Below are positions 1-5,138 of a stretch of 5,138 bases of DNA, in pieces. The stretch is from Eudoraea sp. (GTDB lineage: Bacteria > Bacteroidota > Bacteroidia > Flavobacteriales > Flavobacteriaceae). The position numbers and the translations under genes are program-made. The stretch lies in contig JABDPH010000322.1 of NCBI GenBank assembly GCA_013042925.1, positions 1-5,138 on the forward strand, in the 5' to 3' direction. Positions within the stretch are counted from its first letter, which is position 1. Each line of letters opens with the position of its first letter. The notes below the pieces were generated by a model. It was not told the origin of the DNA. It did no database searches and saw only the letters and a list, made by a program, of their open reading frames with translations.

Positions 1-248
1 ACCTTGTAGTTCCTGTAAACTGCTTCAACTAAGTGCTCAATTTCGCTTGTTTGCAAGACAGATGGCGTTCCACCACCAAAATAAATTGTCTCTATCTTCT
101 CGCTTTCGAATTCCTCTTTTCTCAGTAACAATTCCTGCTCCAGAGCTAATAGCATAGGCTCTTTTTTAGACAGACTGGTGGAAAAGTGAAAGTCACAATA
201 ATAGCAGGCCTGTTTGCAAAATGGAATATGAATGTAGATACCTGCCAT
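1..248 (-). CDS. hemW: HemW, radical SAM heme chaperone (5' part; runs off the left edge)
   Basis: Only the first 82 codons lie in the window; the remainder of the gene is beyond position 1. The product is a cytoplasmic radical SAM protein of the HemW/HemN family. HemW is known as a heme-binding chaperone that delivers heme to client proteins and is often misnamed coproporphyrinogen III oxidase. The start MAGIYIHIPFCKQACYYCDF carries the CxxxCxxC cluster motif (C11, C15, C18), which holds the 4Fe-4S cluster. The residue two after the last Cys is Phe20, whereas true HemN has a fourth Cys there (CxxxCxxCxC), so HemW is favoured. The SAM-binding glycine motif FGGGTPS lies at residues 57-63. The ATG overlaps the TAA of the upstream DUF3667 gene by one base (TAATG), which suggests translational coupling and places it as the last visible gene of the ruvC operon. 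The family is certain; the HemW rather than HemN call is strong. Confidence 0.93.
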   Translation of the reverse strand, partial: MAGIYIHIPFCKQACYYCDFHFSTSLSKKEPMLLALEQELLLRKEEFESEKIETIYFGGGTPSVLQTSEIEHLVEAVYRNYK

Positions 249-991
249 TAGCTATTTTGAAATAGAACAATAAGGTAAGACAGACCAAAGCTGAAGATTA
301 CATAGGCGGTATATGAAAGTATGAATACAATCAGAGACTTTATAATAATCACGATTTTATTTGTTTTTATAAAGGAGGTCATCGCATATATAAAATAAAC
401 TAACATAACAAATATTCCCAGAAGCTGCATTTCTTTACTCACCCAAACCACCAAAAATAAATTGAGGGTAGTAAACAAAGTATACATCCCGGTCAAATAA
501 AAAGAAATTGCCAAATACTCTGCAAGGGTATATCTCTTAGAGAAGAATAATTTCGAAAACAGCGCCAATGTGAACACAAAAATAAAGAGCAGTTTATTGA
601 TGTTGAATAACATAAAATCTCGTGCCTTAGTTAAGAGCTGATTATTTTGGGTGCTTTCAACTTCAACTACGGTATCGGTAAAAGGATCAAAACCAATGGC
701 TGAACGAATAACCAGATATGCTACTGTGGTAAGTATAAAAAAGGCAACTGGCTTATAATATTTCTTCCGTTTACCCTCAAGATACTCTCTTAGTACAATC
801 CCCGGATTTACGATAAGCTGTTTTAATGTGATAAAAAGGGGGGCATTTAATGAGAAAGCAGCATCAATAAAATCATGGATAGTCTCTTTAAAGCTAACTT
901 TATACACTGAGGTGCGTTGTCCACAATTTTCACAATATCTATTTGTAACCTGGGTTCCGCAATTTCTGCAATATTTTAATTCAGAAGTCAA
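248..991 (-). CDS. DUF3667 zinc-ribbon membrane protein
   Basis: A 247-residue protein of unknown function. The N-terminus holds a small zinc-ribbon-like motif made of two CxxC pairs (C8/C11 and C20/C23, the second followed by GQ), typical of DUF3667 proteins of Bacteroidetes. Next comes the family's conserved stretch around residues 51-80, including NPGIVLREYLEGKRKKYYKP, a basic segment just before the first membrane helix. Hydrophobic segments follow at about 82-97, 131-150, 158-184, 188-206 and 213-245, so it is very probably an inner-membrane protein with a cytoplasmic zinc ribbon. The start codon is TTG at 991-989. An in-frame TAA (the ruvC stop) lies only three codons upstream, and the first internal ATG (Met127) would remove the zinc ribbon and first helix, so TTG is the only sensible choice. 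It sits 6 nt after ruvC and overlaps hemW by 1 nt. This position does not reveal its job. I recognise the family but can assign no function. Confidence 0.88.
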   Translation of the reverse strand: MTSELKYCRNCGTQVTNRYCENCGQRTSVYKVSFKETIHDFIDAAFSLNAPLFITLKQLIVNPGIVLREYLEGKRKKYYKPVAFFILTTVAYLVIRSAIGFDPFTDTVVEVESTQNNQLLTKARDFMLFNINKLLFIFVFTLALFSKLFFSKRYTLAEYLAISFYLTGMYTLFTTLNLFLVVWVSKEMQLLGIFVMLVYFIYAMTSFIKTNKIVIIIKSLIVFILSYTAYVIFSFGLSYLIVLFQNS

Positions 992-997
992 TACTAT

Positions 998-1549
998 TTA
1001 TTTTAATCGATCTTCATTTTGCTTTACAAATGTAGACCATCCGGTATAACTTTTACCTATATCCACCTTTCCTTCATTATAGAAATGGCAAACTGCTGCT
1101 GCCAGACCATCTGTGCTGTCCAGATTCTTAGGCAGAGATTTTAATCCAAGTGTACTTTGAAGCATTTTAGCTACCTGTTCTTTACTCGCATTGCCATTTC
1201 CCGTAATGGCCATTTTTATTTTTTTAGGCAAATATTCTGTTATTGGAATTTGCCTGGAGAGTCCGGCAGCCATGGCTACTCCCTGTGCCCTTCCCAGTTT
1301 TAACATAGATTGAACATTTTTCCCATAAAAGGGGGCTTCAATGGCAATTTCATCAGGATGGTAGGTATCAATCAGTTCAATGGTTCGCTCAAAAATAAGC
1401 TTGAGTTTAGTAAAAGGGTCTTTGTATTTTTTGAGCAATAATTCATTCATTTGAACGAATGTCATCTTCTTCCCGGTCACTTTAATTATACCGAAACCCA
1501 TGATGGAAGTTCCGGGATCAATACCCAATATAATTTTTTCGTTTTGCAA
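998..1549 (-). CDS. ruvC: RuvC, Holliday junction resolvase (crossover junction endodeoxyribonuclease)
   Basis: A 183-residue endonuclease that resolves Holliday junctions by paired symmetric nicks, acting with the RuvAB branch-migration motor in recombinational repair. The RNase H-like fold signatures are all present: ILGIDPGT with Asp11, AIEAPFYGKN with Glu71, and LDSTDGLAAAVCH with Asp144 and Asp147. By motif position these correspond to the four acidic catalytic residues Asp7, Glu66, Asp138 and Asp141 of E. coli RuvC. Length is close to the usual 170-190 residues, and the protein looks intact and active. The start is read as TTG at 1549-1547, one base after the TAA of the preceding lipoprotein gene. 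No ATG or GTG lies in frame between this TTG and the in-frame stop at 1571-1573, and the invariant IDPGT motif begins only nine codons inside. ruvC is the second gene of a four-gene operon and is followed after 6 nt by the DUF3667 gene, in the same reading frame. Confidence 0.96.
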   Translation of the reverse strand: MQNEKIILGIDPGTSIMGFGIIKVTGKKMTFVQMNELLLKKYKDPFTKLKLIFERTIELIDTYHPDEIAIEAPFYGKNVQSMLKLGRAQGVAMAAGLSRQIPITEYLPKKIKMAITGNGNASKEQVAKMLQSTLGLKSLPKNLDSTDGLAAAVCHFYNEGKVDIGKSYTGWSTFVKQNEDRLK

Positions 1550-1550
1550 T

Positions 1551-2036
1551 TTATTTGGTTTCCTCTGAGTTTAAAACAATTGGGATCCTGAACTTAGCAT
1601 TTACGGGTATTCCCCTTTTTAAAGCCGGCCCTAGTGGAGGCAAGCTTTTAAGACTTCTGCTGATAATTCCATCAAATTCAGGAATCTGTTCCTGAATAAT
1701 TCTGTTTTTATCAATATTTAAAACACTAATCTTTCCTCCCTTATCAACAAGGAAATCTACATATACAGCCTCCTCCACGTCTTTGTCTAGTATAAATTCA
1801 AATTCCCCCAGGGTCATTGAAAAATGCAAAAGCAACGTATTTTCAAAGCACTCTTTTTGTGAAGATTTCGACACTGTTTCGTCACAATCATCAAAAAGTG
1901 GGAATTGATCAACATCATTCCAATTGATTGCCTGTAATTCTTTTTCCACCAATTGTTGTGTTTTCACTTCTGAAGAAGTAAACAAATCACAGGAGGACAG
2001 CAAGCATAGACAAGTCAATATTAGCAACTTCCTCAT
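1551..2036 (-). CDS. Putative lipoprotein with TonB C-terminal-like domain
   Basis: A 161-residue exported protein without an assigned function. It begins with a lipoprotein signal peptide: basic MRK, a hydrophobic run, and the lipobox LSSC with the lipidated Cys at residue 16, followed by Asp17. The mature part has a helical linker, then an FPLFDDC motif (45-51) with a second Cys at 63. Residues about 91-155 resemble the TonB C-terminal fold: a VYVDFLVDKGGKISVLNI strand pair, a helix ending in SLKSLPPL, then RGIPVNAKFRIPIVL. In flavobacterial TonB-like proteins this pattern (P-x-F-x-x-C, later C, then a C-terminal domain ending in a G-x-P-V strand) is common. Unlike real TonB there is no N-terminal membrane anchor and no long Pro-rich spacer, so coupling to ExbBD is doubtful. 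The ATG at 2036-2034 is the only start that includes the signal peptide. It is the first gene of the ruvC operon. The lipoprotein call is firm; the TonB-C resemblance is judged by eye. Confidence 0.82.
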   Translation of the reverse strand: MRKLLILTCLCLLSSCDLFTSSEVKTQQLVEKELQAINWNDVDQFPLFDDCDETVSKSSQKECFENTLLLHFSMTLGEFEFILDKDVEEAVYVDFLVDKGGKISVLNIDKNRIIQEQIPEFDGIISRSLKSLPPLGPALKRGIPVNAKFRIPIVLNSEETK

Positions 2037-2166
2037 TTAATAGGTATTCTTGCGGAAAATTACGACTTTTTCGGCCAAATAGGTCTCAGAAATTTAGGAT
2101 TTCCTTGTTCCCTAAAAAGAGGTGTAACAAATAGGTGCTATCTTCGTCCAATTACAAATAGTTTTT
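2037..2166. promoter_or_regulatory. Divergent intergenic region with repeated AATAGGT heptamers
   Basis: This 130-bp spacer must contain the promoters of the minus-strand ruvC operon and of the plus-strand DUF456 gene. The heptamer AATAGGT occurs three times in the same orientation (2039-2045, 2078-2084, 2130-2136), with a related AATAGTT at 2157-2163. The two middle copies share the longer CAAATAGGT. Possible Bacteroidetes -7 boxes, each one mismatch from TAnnTTTG, are TATCTTCG at 2139-2146 on the plus strand, and TAAATTTC (2096-2089) and TAATTTTC (2062-2055) on the minus strand. None has a convincing -33 TTG at the usual spacing. No coding sequence or RNA gene is evident. Confidence 0.4.
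2139..2146 (+). promoter_or_regulatory. Candidate -7 box of the DUF456 gene promoter
   Basis: TATCTTCG differs at one position from the Bacteroidetes primary-sigma -7 consensus TAnnTTTG and ends 20 bp before the ATG at 2167. This would give a short leader, as is common in these organisms. No TTG-type -33 element is seen 17-23 bp upstream, so the assignment is tentative. Confidence 0.3.
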
Positions 2167-2688
2167 ATGGATATTGCCTTACTCTTTTTGGGATTCTTCT
2201 TTATGTTAATGGGAATACTAGGTAGTTTTTTACCTGTATTGCCTGGCCCTCCTATAAGCTGGATAGGTCTATTGCTATTGTTCCTTACAAAGGCTGTTCC
2301 TAATGATTGGTGGTTTTTAGGGATCACTCTTGTGGTTGCGGCAGTAGTATTTGCTTTAGATTACTTAATCCCCGCAATAGGCACCAGAAAGTTTGGTGGA
2401 AGCAAAGCCGGAATGGCAGGAACCGTTATAGGGCTTTTAATAGCGATTTTATTTCCAATCCTGGGTATTTTTGGGATAGTAATCTGGCCGTTTATTGGCG
2501 CATTAGTGGGAGAACTCATTAATAAAGCTGATAATAAAACGGCTCTTAAGGCAGCATTCGGATCGTTTGTTGGTTTTCTTACGGGTACCTTCCTTAAGTT
2601 CGTGGTAACTATAATATATTTTGGTCTCTTTATAGCCGAAACATGGGAATACAGGCAAGAATTATTCCCGTTTTTTTTTAGCTCTTAA
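2167..2688 (+). CDS. DUF456 family membrane protein
   Basis: A 173-residue, highly hydrophobic protein of unknown function. It matches the DUF456 pattern: an N-terminal helix ending in a Gly/Pro-rich turn (LGSFLPVLPGPPISWIG, about 18-34), a second and third hydrophobic segment (about 31-41 and 49-70), then GTRKFGGSKAGMAGTVIG (72-89) followed by a Gly-rich membrane stretch with WPFIGALVGEL (107-117), and a final pair of segments (about 128-158). The spaced glycines resemble the glycine-zipper helices that characterise the family. It is very probably an integral inner-membrane protein. The ATG at 2167 is preceded by a T-rich leader with no Shine-Dalgarno sequence, as is usual in Bacteroidetes. 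The gene stands alone: its left neighbour diverges and its right neighbour converges, with a 4-bp overlap at the stop codons. A run of nine T residues at 2671-2679 encodes the last three Phe residues, so small indels there would alter only the final few residues. Confidence 0.88.
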   Translation: MDIALLFLGFFFMLMGILGSFLPVLPGPPISWIGLLLLFLTKAVPNDWWFLGITLVVAAVVFALDYLIPAIGTRKFGGSKAGMAGTVIGLLIAILFPILGIFGIVIWPFIGALVGELINKADNKTALKAAFGSFVGFLTGTFLKFVVTIIYFGLFIAETWEYRQELFPFFFSS

Positions 2689-2692
2689 TTAA
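2685..2692. other. Palindromic overlap of two convergent stop codons
   Basis: The 8-bp palindrome TTAATTAA contains the TAA of the DUF456 gene (2686-2688, plus) and the TAA of the nitroreductase gene (2687-2685, minus). The two coding regions overlap by 4 bp, leaving no room for a conventional terminator between them. I see no GC-rich hairpin in the flanking 60 bp on either strand. Confidence 0.7.
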
Positions 2693-3239
2693 ACCAAACC
2701 ACTTTATCCTGAATAGGTTTTCTTTCACCAACAGAAATTTCTTCATCATAATGGCCCATATATAAAAACCCAAGGCATTGTTCCCCTTCACCCAGTTCAA
2801 TAAATTCACCCATATATTTTATTAGGCCCGGAGAACTCCAATAACAACCTATTCCCATTTCTGTACAACAAAGCCACATATTCTGAACAGCCATTGAAGT
2901 AGCAGCAATTTCTTCCCATTCAGGAAGACTTTCACTTGGGTCTCTTTGCATACATATTGCTATAACCACTGCCGACCTGCTTGGGTTATCGAGAAGTTTT
3001 TTTGCTTTAAAAGCTTTTGGTTTCTTTTCTGTTTCCTCATACTTTTTTGAAAGAAACCGCCCTAATTCCTCTTTTGAATCTTGCAAAAAGACTTTAAACC
3101 GCCAGGGTTCCGTTTTTTTATGAGTTGGTGCCCAATTAGCCGACTCCAGTATTTTTTCAATTTCCGACTTATTTATTGGTTGGTTGGTGTACTGTGCAGG
3201 GAACACAGACCGCCTCTTTTTGATTAATTCAAATACCAT
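2685..3239 (-). CDS. Nitroreductase family protein, YdjA-type
   Basis: A 184-residue flavoenzyme of the nitroreductase superfamily; members bind FMN, act as dimers in the cytoplasm and use NAD(P)H. The sequence aligns by eye along its length with the compact E. coli YdjA (183 residues). RRS at 9-11 matches the phosphate-binding start, APTHKKTEPWRF at 37-48 matches YdjA's APDHKSMQPWRF, and the helix at 112-128 leads to GIGCYWSSPG (129-138). Near the end, GFLYMGHYDEE (157-167) matches YdjA's GFLYLG. The physiological substrate cannot be read from the sequence, and YdjA-type enzymes are poorly characterised, so no gene symbol is given. The ATG at 3239-3237 fits the family's usual start and lies just downstream of a good promoter. 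The gene is monocistronic: it is divergent from hutH and convergent with the DUF456 gene, sharing the TTAA at 2685-2688 as overlapping stop codons. Confidence 0.93.
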   Translation of the reverse strand: MVFELIKKRRSVFPAQYTNQPINKSEIEKILESANWAPTHKKTEPWRFKVFLQDSKEELGRFLSKKYEETEKKPKAFKAKKLLDNPSRSAVVIAICMQRDPSESLPEWEEIAATSMAVQNMWLCCTEMGIGCYWSSPGLIKYMGEFIELGEGEQCLGFLYMGHYDEEISVGERKPIQDKVVWFN

Positions 3240-3257
3240 ATTAAAATTTTAGTTTTA

Positions 3258-3287
3258 CAAAGTTAGAACTTCTAATTGGGAAACAAT
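3258..3287 (-). promoter_or_regulatory. Promoter of the nitroreductase gene (Bacteroidetes type)
   Basis: Reading the minus strand, ATTG (3287-3284) serves as the -33 element and TAACTTTG (3265-3258) is a perfect match to the Bacteroidetes -7 consensus TAnnTTTG. The spacer is 18 bp, within the usual 17-23. Transcription would begin near 3252, leaving a leader of roughly a dozen bases before the ATG at 3239. This is the best promoter match in the window. Confidence 0.7.
3263..3275. promoter_or_regulatory. Perfect 6-1-6 palindrome inside the nitroreductase promoter
   Basis: TTAGAA-C-TTCTAA is an exact inverted repeat of 6 bp with a 1-bp centre. It covers the upstream three bases of the -7 box and much of the -33/-7 spacer of the nitroreductase promoter. 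This is where a repressor would block RNA polymerase. It is too short and AT-rich to act as a terminator. The operator role is inferred from position alone; the bound protein is unknown. Confidence 0.45.
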
Positions 3288-3340
3288 ATTCAAATTAAAG
3301 TGGAGTGAAAATCCTATATATCTGAAACTTAATGAATACA

Positions 3341-3356
3341 TTTATAGTACTAAAAA
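3341..3356. promoter_or_regulatory. Imperfect 16-bp palindrome upstream of hutH
   Basis: Two 8-bp arms match at 7 of 8 positions around the perfect core TAGTACTA (3345-3352). The site ends 10 bp before the hutH start codon. It could be an operator in the hutH leader, but such near-palindromes are common in AT-rich DNA. Possible -7 boxes for hutH are TATATCTG (3317-3324) and TACATTTA (3337-3344), each one mismatch from consensus and neither with a clear -33 element, so the hutH promoter is unresolved. Confidence 0.25.
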
Positions 3357-3366
3357 ATTCGATTTA

Positions 3367-4947
3367 ATGGTTTCATCAACTAATAACTTTCTGTATGGCG
3401 AAGAAGAACTTAGTTGCAGCATTGCCTTGGAAATTGCAAGCGGAACAATTCAAGGCCAATTATCAAATACAGCCCGAAAAAGGGTTCGAGACAGTAAGCT
3501 GGTGGTTGAAAACATCGTTGAAAAAGGAGAAGCTGTTTATGGCATAAATACAGGTTTCGGGCCCTTGTGTACCACAAATATTTCTAAAGAAGAAACCAGA
3601 ATTTTACAGACAAACATCCTCAAAAGCCATAGTGTTGGTGTTGGTGAGCCTATTAAAAATGAATTGGCCAAACTAATGCTCATTTTAAAGATTCACTCTC
3701 TCGCCAAGGGGTATTCGGGCATCGCAGAGAAAACTTTAGACCGAATTCTCTGGCATATAGAAAATAACGTCATTCCAATAGTACCATCGCAGGGTTCTGT
3801 AGGCGCTTCAGGTGACCTGGCTCCACTTGCTCATCTGTTTTTACCTCTTATTGGTTTTGGTAAAGTGTTTTATGAAGATACTATTATTGAGACCGAAGAA
3901 TTATTCAGAATAACCGGACTTAAGCCACTGGAACTCGGGCCCAAAGAAGGATTGGCTCTTATTAATGGTACTCAGTTCATCACGGCGCATGCCATCAAAG
4001 TGTTGGACAGGTTTCACAATTGCCTTGCTCATGCAGATATTATAGGAGCCATGATGGTTGAGGGTTTACAAGGCTCCATAAAACCATTTTATTCTGAACT
4101 GCATGGTTTACGTCCTTTTAAGGGCAATATCCATGTGGCAGAACGGGTAAAGCTACTCCTAAAGGGGTCTGAGATTATGGAAAATCATATTGATTGTGAA
4201 CGTGTACAGGATCCTTATTCTTTGCGATGCATTCCTCAGGTTCATGGATCTTCCAGAAATTCCTGGCTACACCTCAAAGAATTAGTTCAGATAGAATTAA
4301 ATGCTGTAACAGATAATCCGGTTATTATAAATGAAGAATTGACTATAAGTGGGGGTAATTTTCACGGGCAGCCATTGGCCATGGCCTTGGATTATGCATG
4401 TCTCGCAGCTTCGGAACTTGGCAATATATCAGATAGGCGGATTTATCTGGCCCTGGAAGGCAATAGTCCAGGAGTTCCAAAATTACTTATGAAAGATACA
4501 GGTATTAATTCAGGCTACATGATCCTGCAATACACCACCGCTGCCTTGGCCAGTGAAAATAAAGGGCTTTGTTTTCCTTCGAGCGCAGATAGCATTCCTA
4601 CTTCAATGGGTCAGGAAGATCATGTAAGTATGGGTTCTGTTGGAGCCAGAAAAGCGTTGCGTGTTCTTGGAAATCTTGAAAAAATATTAGCCATTGAACT
4701 TCTGACAGCAACACAGGCTTTTGAATTTAGAAAACCATTGAAATCGGGAATATTACTGGATGAAGTCCATAAAGAAGTTCGGAAAAAAGTGGCCTTCGCC
4801 GAAAAAGACCGGGTTTTTGCCGATGATATAGAGCAAGGCATAGAATTATTACAAAATCAAACCATCATACAACGTATTAATACGGTTTGTAAAAGAAAGG
4901 ATCTTACTTTGAAGACAACTTATTCAGAAGAATTTGAAAACTATTAA
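3367..4947 (+). CDS. hutH: Histidine ammonia-lyase (histidase)
   Basis: A 526-residue enzyme that deaminates L-histidine to trans-urocanate, the first step of histidine degradation, in the cytoplasm. The self-forming MIO cofactor comes from Ala147-Ser148-Gly149 in GSVGASGDLAPLAH. Other expected active-site residues are present and in register with P. putida HutH: Tyr58 in YGINTGFGP, His88 in SHSVGVGEP, Asn200 in NGTQ, Tyr284 and Arg287 in QDPYSLRCIPQ, Phe332 in GNFHGQP, and Glu417 in GQEDHVSMG. The LAPLAH and QEDH signatures favour histidase over the tyrosine ammonia-lyase of flavobacteria, which has LVQLSH after the MIO triad and NNQD-like residues at the later position. The protein is slightly longer than the usual 500-510 residues, with short additions at both ends. 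The downstream hutI, overlapping by one base (TAATG), strongly supports the role. The ATG at 3367 has no Shine-Dalgarno sequence; the next in-frame ATG lies far inside the gene. Confidence 0.95.
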   Translation: MVSSTNNFLYGEEELSCSIALEIASGTIQGQLSNTARKRVRDSKLVVENIVEKGEAVYGINTGFGPLCTTNISKEETRILQTNILKSHSVGVGEPIKNELAKLMLILKIHSLAKGYSGIAEKTLDRILWHIENNVIPIVPSQGSVGASGDLAPLAHLFLPLIGFGKVFYEDTIIETEELFRITGLKPLELGPKEGLALINGTQFITAHAIKVLDRFHNCLAHADIIGAMMVEGLQGSIKPFYSELHGLRPFKGNIHVAERVKLLLKGSEIMENHIDCERVQDPYSLRCIPQVHGSSRNSWLHLKELVQIELNAVTDNPVIINEELTISGGNFHGQPLAMALDYACLAASELGNISDRRIYLALEGNSPGVPKLLMKDTGINSGYMILQYTTAALASENKGLCFPSSADSIPTSMGQEDHVSMGSVGARKALRVLGNLEKILAIELLTATQAFEFRKPLKSGILLDEVHKEVRKKVAFAEKDRVFADDIEQGIELLQNQTIIQRINTVCKRKDLTLKTTYSEEFENY

Positions 4948-5138
4948 TGACTATGAATGAATTAACACTTATTGGTCCCTTAAGCCAGGTGGTCCCCATG
5001 ACCGGAATACCGCTAAAGGGTCCTGTTTCAGATAGTCAGCTTCAGGTTATTGAAAATGCAGGCATTCTTTGCGCTGATGGCCTGATTAAATCTATAGATA
5101 ACTACGAAAATCTTGAATCTGAAGTAAAAGACCTGGAT
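4947..5138 (+). CDS. hutI: Imidazolonepropionase (5' part; runs off the right edge)
   Basis: Only the first 64 codons are inside the window. HutI is a cytoplasmic, metal-dependent amidohydrolase that opens 4-imidazolone-5-propionate to N-formimino-L-glutamate, the third step of histidine degradation. The visible part (MTMNELTLIGPLSQVVPMTG, then ENAGILCADGLIKSIDNYENL at about 36-56) is the N-terminal beta domain typical of amidohydrolases, with the flavobacterial HutI-like start. The metal-binding motifs lie beyond the window, so the call rests on this N-terminus and on its place right after hutH. The ATG at 4947 overlaps the hutH stop (TAATG), indicating translational coupling. A second ATG two codons later (4953) is an equally possible start. 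A different amidohydrolase is conceivable but unlikely in this context. Confidence 0.85.
   Translation, partial: MTMNELTLIGPLSQVVPMTGIPLKGPVSDSQLQVIENAGILCADGLIKSIDNYENLESEVKDLD

Noticed and set aside
1..248. HemN-type coproporphyrinogen III dehydrogenase
   Set aside because: The fourth cysteine of the HemN motif CxxxCxxCxC is replaced by Phe20, which is the HemW pattern.
828..1049. Open frame of 73 codons on the plus strand across the ruvC/DUF3667 junction
   Set aside because: It is antisense to the conserved N-terminus of the DUF3667 protein and the end of ruvC, has no recognisable motif and no promoter, and is explained as a shadow frame.
2112..2522. Two 71-codon open frames overlapping the DUF456 gene, one on each strand
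   Set aside because: Both overlap the well-supported DUF456 coding sequence, show no domain-like composition, and have low-complexity or implausible protein sequences.
4620..4841. 73-codon minus-strand open frame inside hutH
   Set aside because: It lies wholly within the conserved C-terminal part of hutH and its Ser/Phe-rich product resembles nothing known to me; it is an antisense shadow.
3367..4947. Tyrosine or phenylalanine ammonia-lyase instead of histidase
   Set aside because: The LAPLAH sequence after the MIO triad, GQEDH with Glu417, and the following hutI gene all fit histidase; flavobacterial tyrosine ammonia-lyases differ at these positions.
1..5138. Mobile element, CRISPR array, defence island, toxin-antitoxin pair or RNA gene
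   Set aside because: I found no transposase or integrase motif, terminal inverted repeats, regularly spaced repeats, tRNA-like cloverleaf or small paired ORFs. Nearly all of the sequence is accounted for by intact, ordinary chromosomal genes.

Overview
The window is a compact, AT-rich stretch of bacterial chromosome that looks like a member of the Flavobacteriia (Bacteroidetes). The evidence is the gene content (a DUF3667 zinc-ribbon membrane protein, a DUF456 protein, a TonB-C-like lipoprotein, and HutH followed by HutI), the lack of recognisable Shine-Dalgarno sequences, and a promoter matching the Bacteroidetes pattern (TAnnTTTG at -7, TTG at -33). This assignment comes from reading the sequence, not from a database search.

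Layout. Positions 1-2036 hold a tightly packed minus-strand operon, in transcription order: a lipoprotein with a TonB C-terminal-like domain, ruvC, a DUF3667 membrane protein, and hemW, which runs off the left edge. The junctions are a 1-nt gap, a 6-nt gap and a 1-nt TAATG overlap. Both ruvC and the DUF3667 gene appear to start with TTG. Positions 2037-2166 are a divergent intergenic region carrying several AATAGGT repeats. Positions 2167-2688 encode a DUF456 membrane protein on the plus strand. Its stop codon overlaps that of a convergent YdjA-type nitroreductase gene (2685-3239, minus). Positions 3240-3366 are a second divergent region, with the best promoter in the window, driving the nitroreductase and containing a perfect 6-1-6 palindrome. 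Positions 3367-5138 carry the start of a histidine-utilisation operon on the plus strand: hutH (complete) and hutI (first 64 codons only), joined by a TAATG overlap.

How the genes work together. HutH deaminates L-histidine to trans-urocanate. HutI acts later in the same pathway, opening the imidazolone ring, so these two genes form a clear functional unit. The ruvC operon combines Holliday-junction resolution, a heme chaperone and two envelope proteins of unknown role; it looks like co-transcribed housekeeping genes rather than one pathway. The DUF456 and nitroreductase genes are single-gene units with no evident link to their neighbours.

I found no mobile element, CRISPR array, RNA gene, toxin-antitoxin pair or defence system. 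I do not see an undescribed system here. The points most worth checking are the TonB-C-like domain on a lipoprotein, the consecutive TTG starts, and the palindrome inside the nitroreductase promoter.
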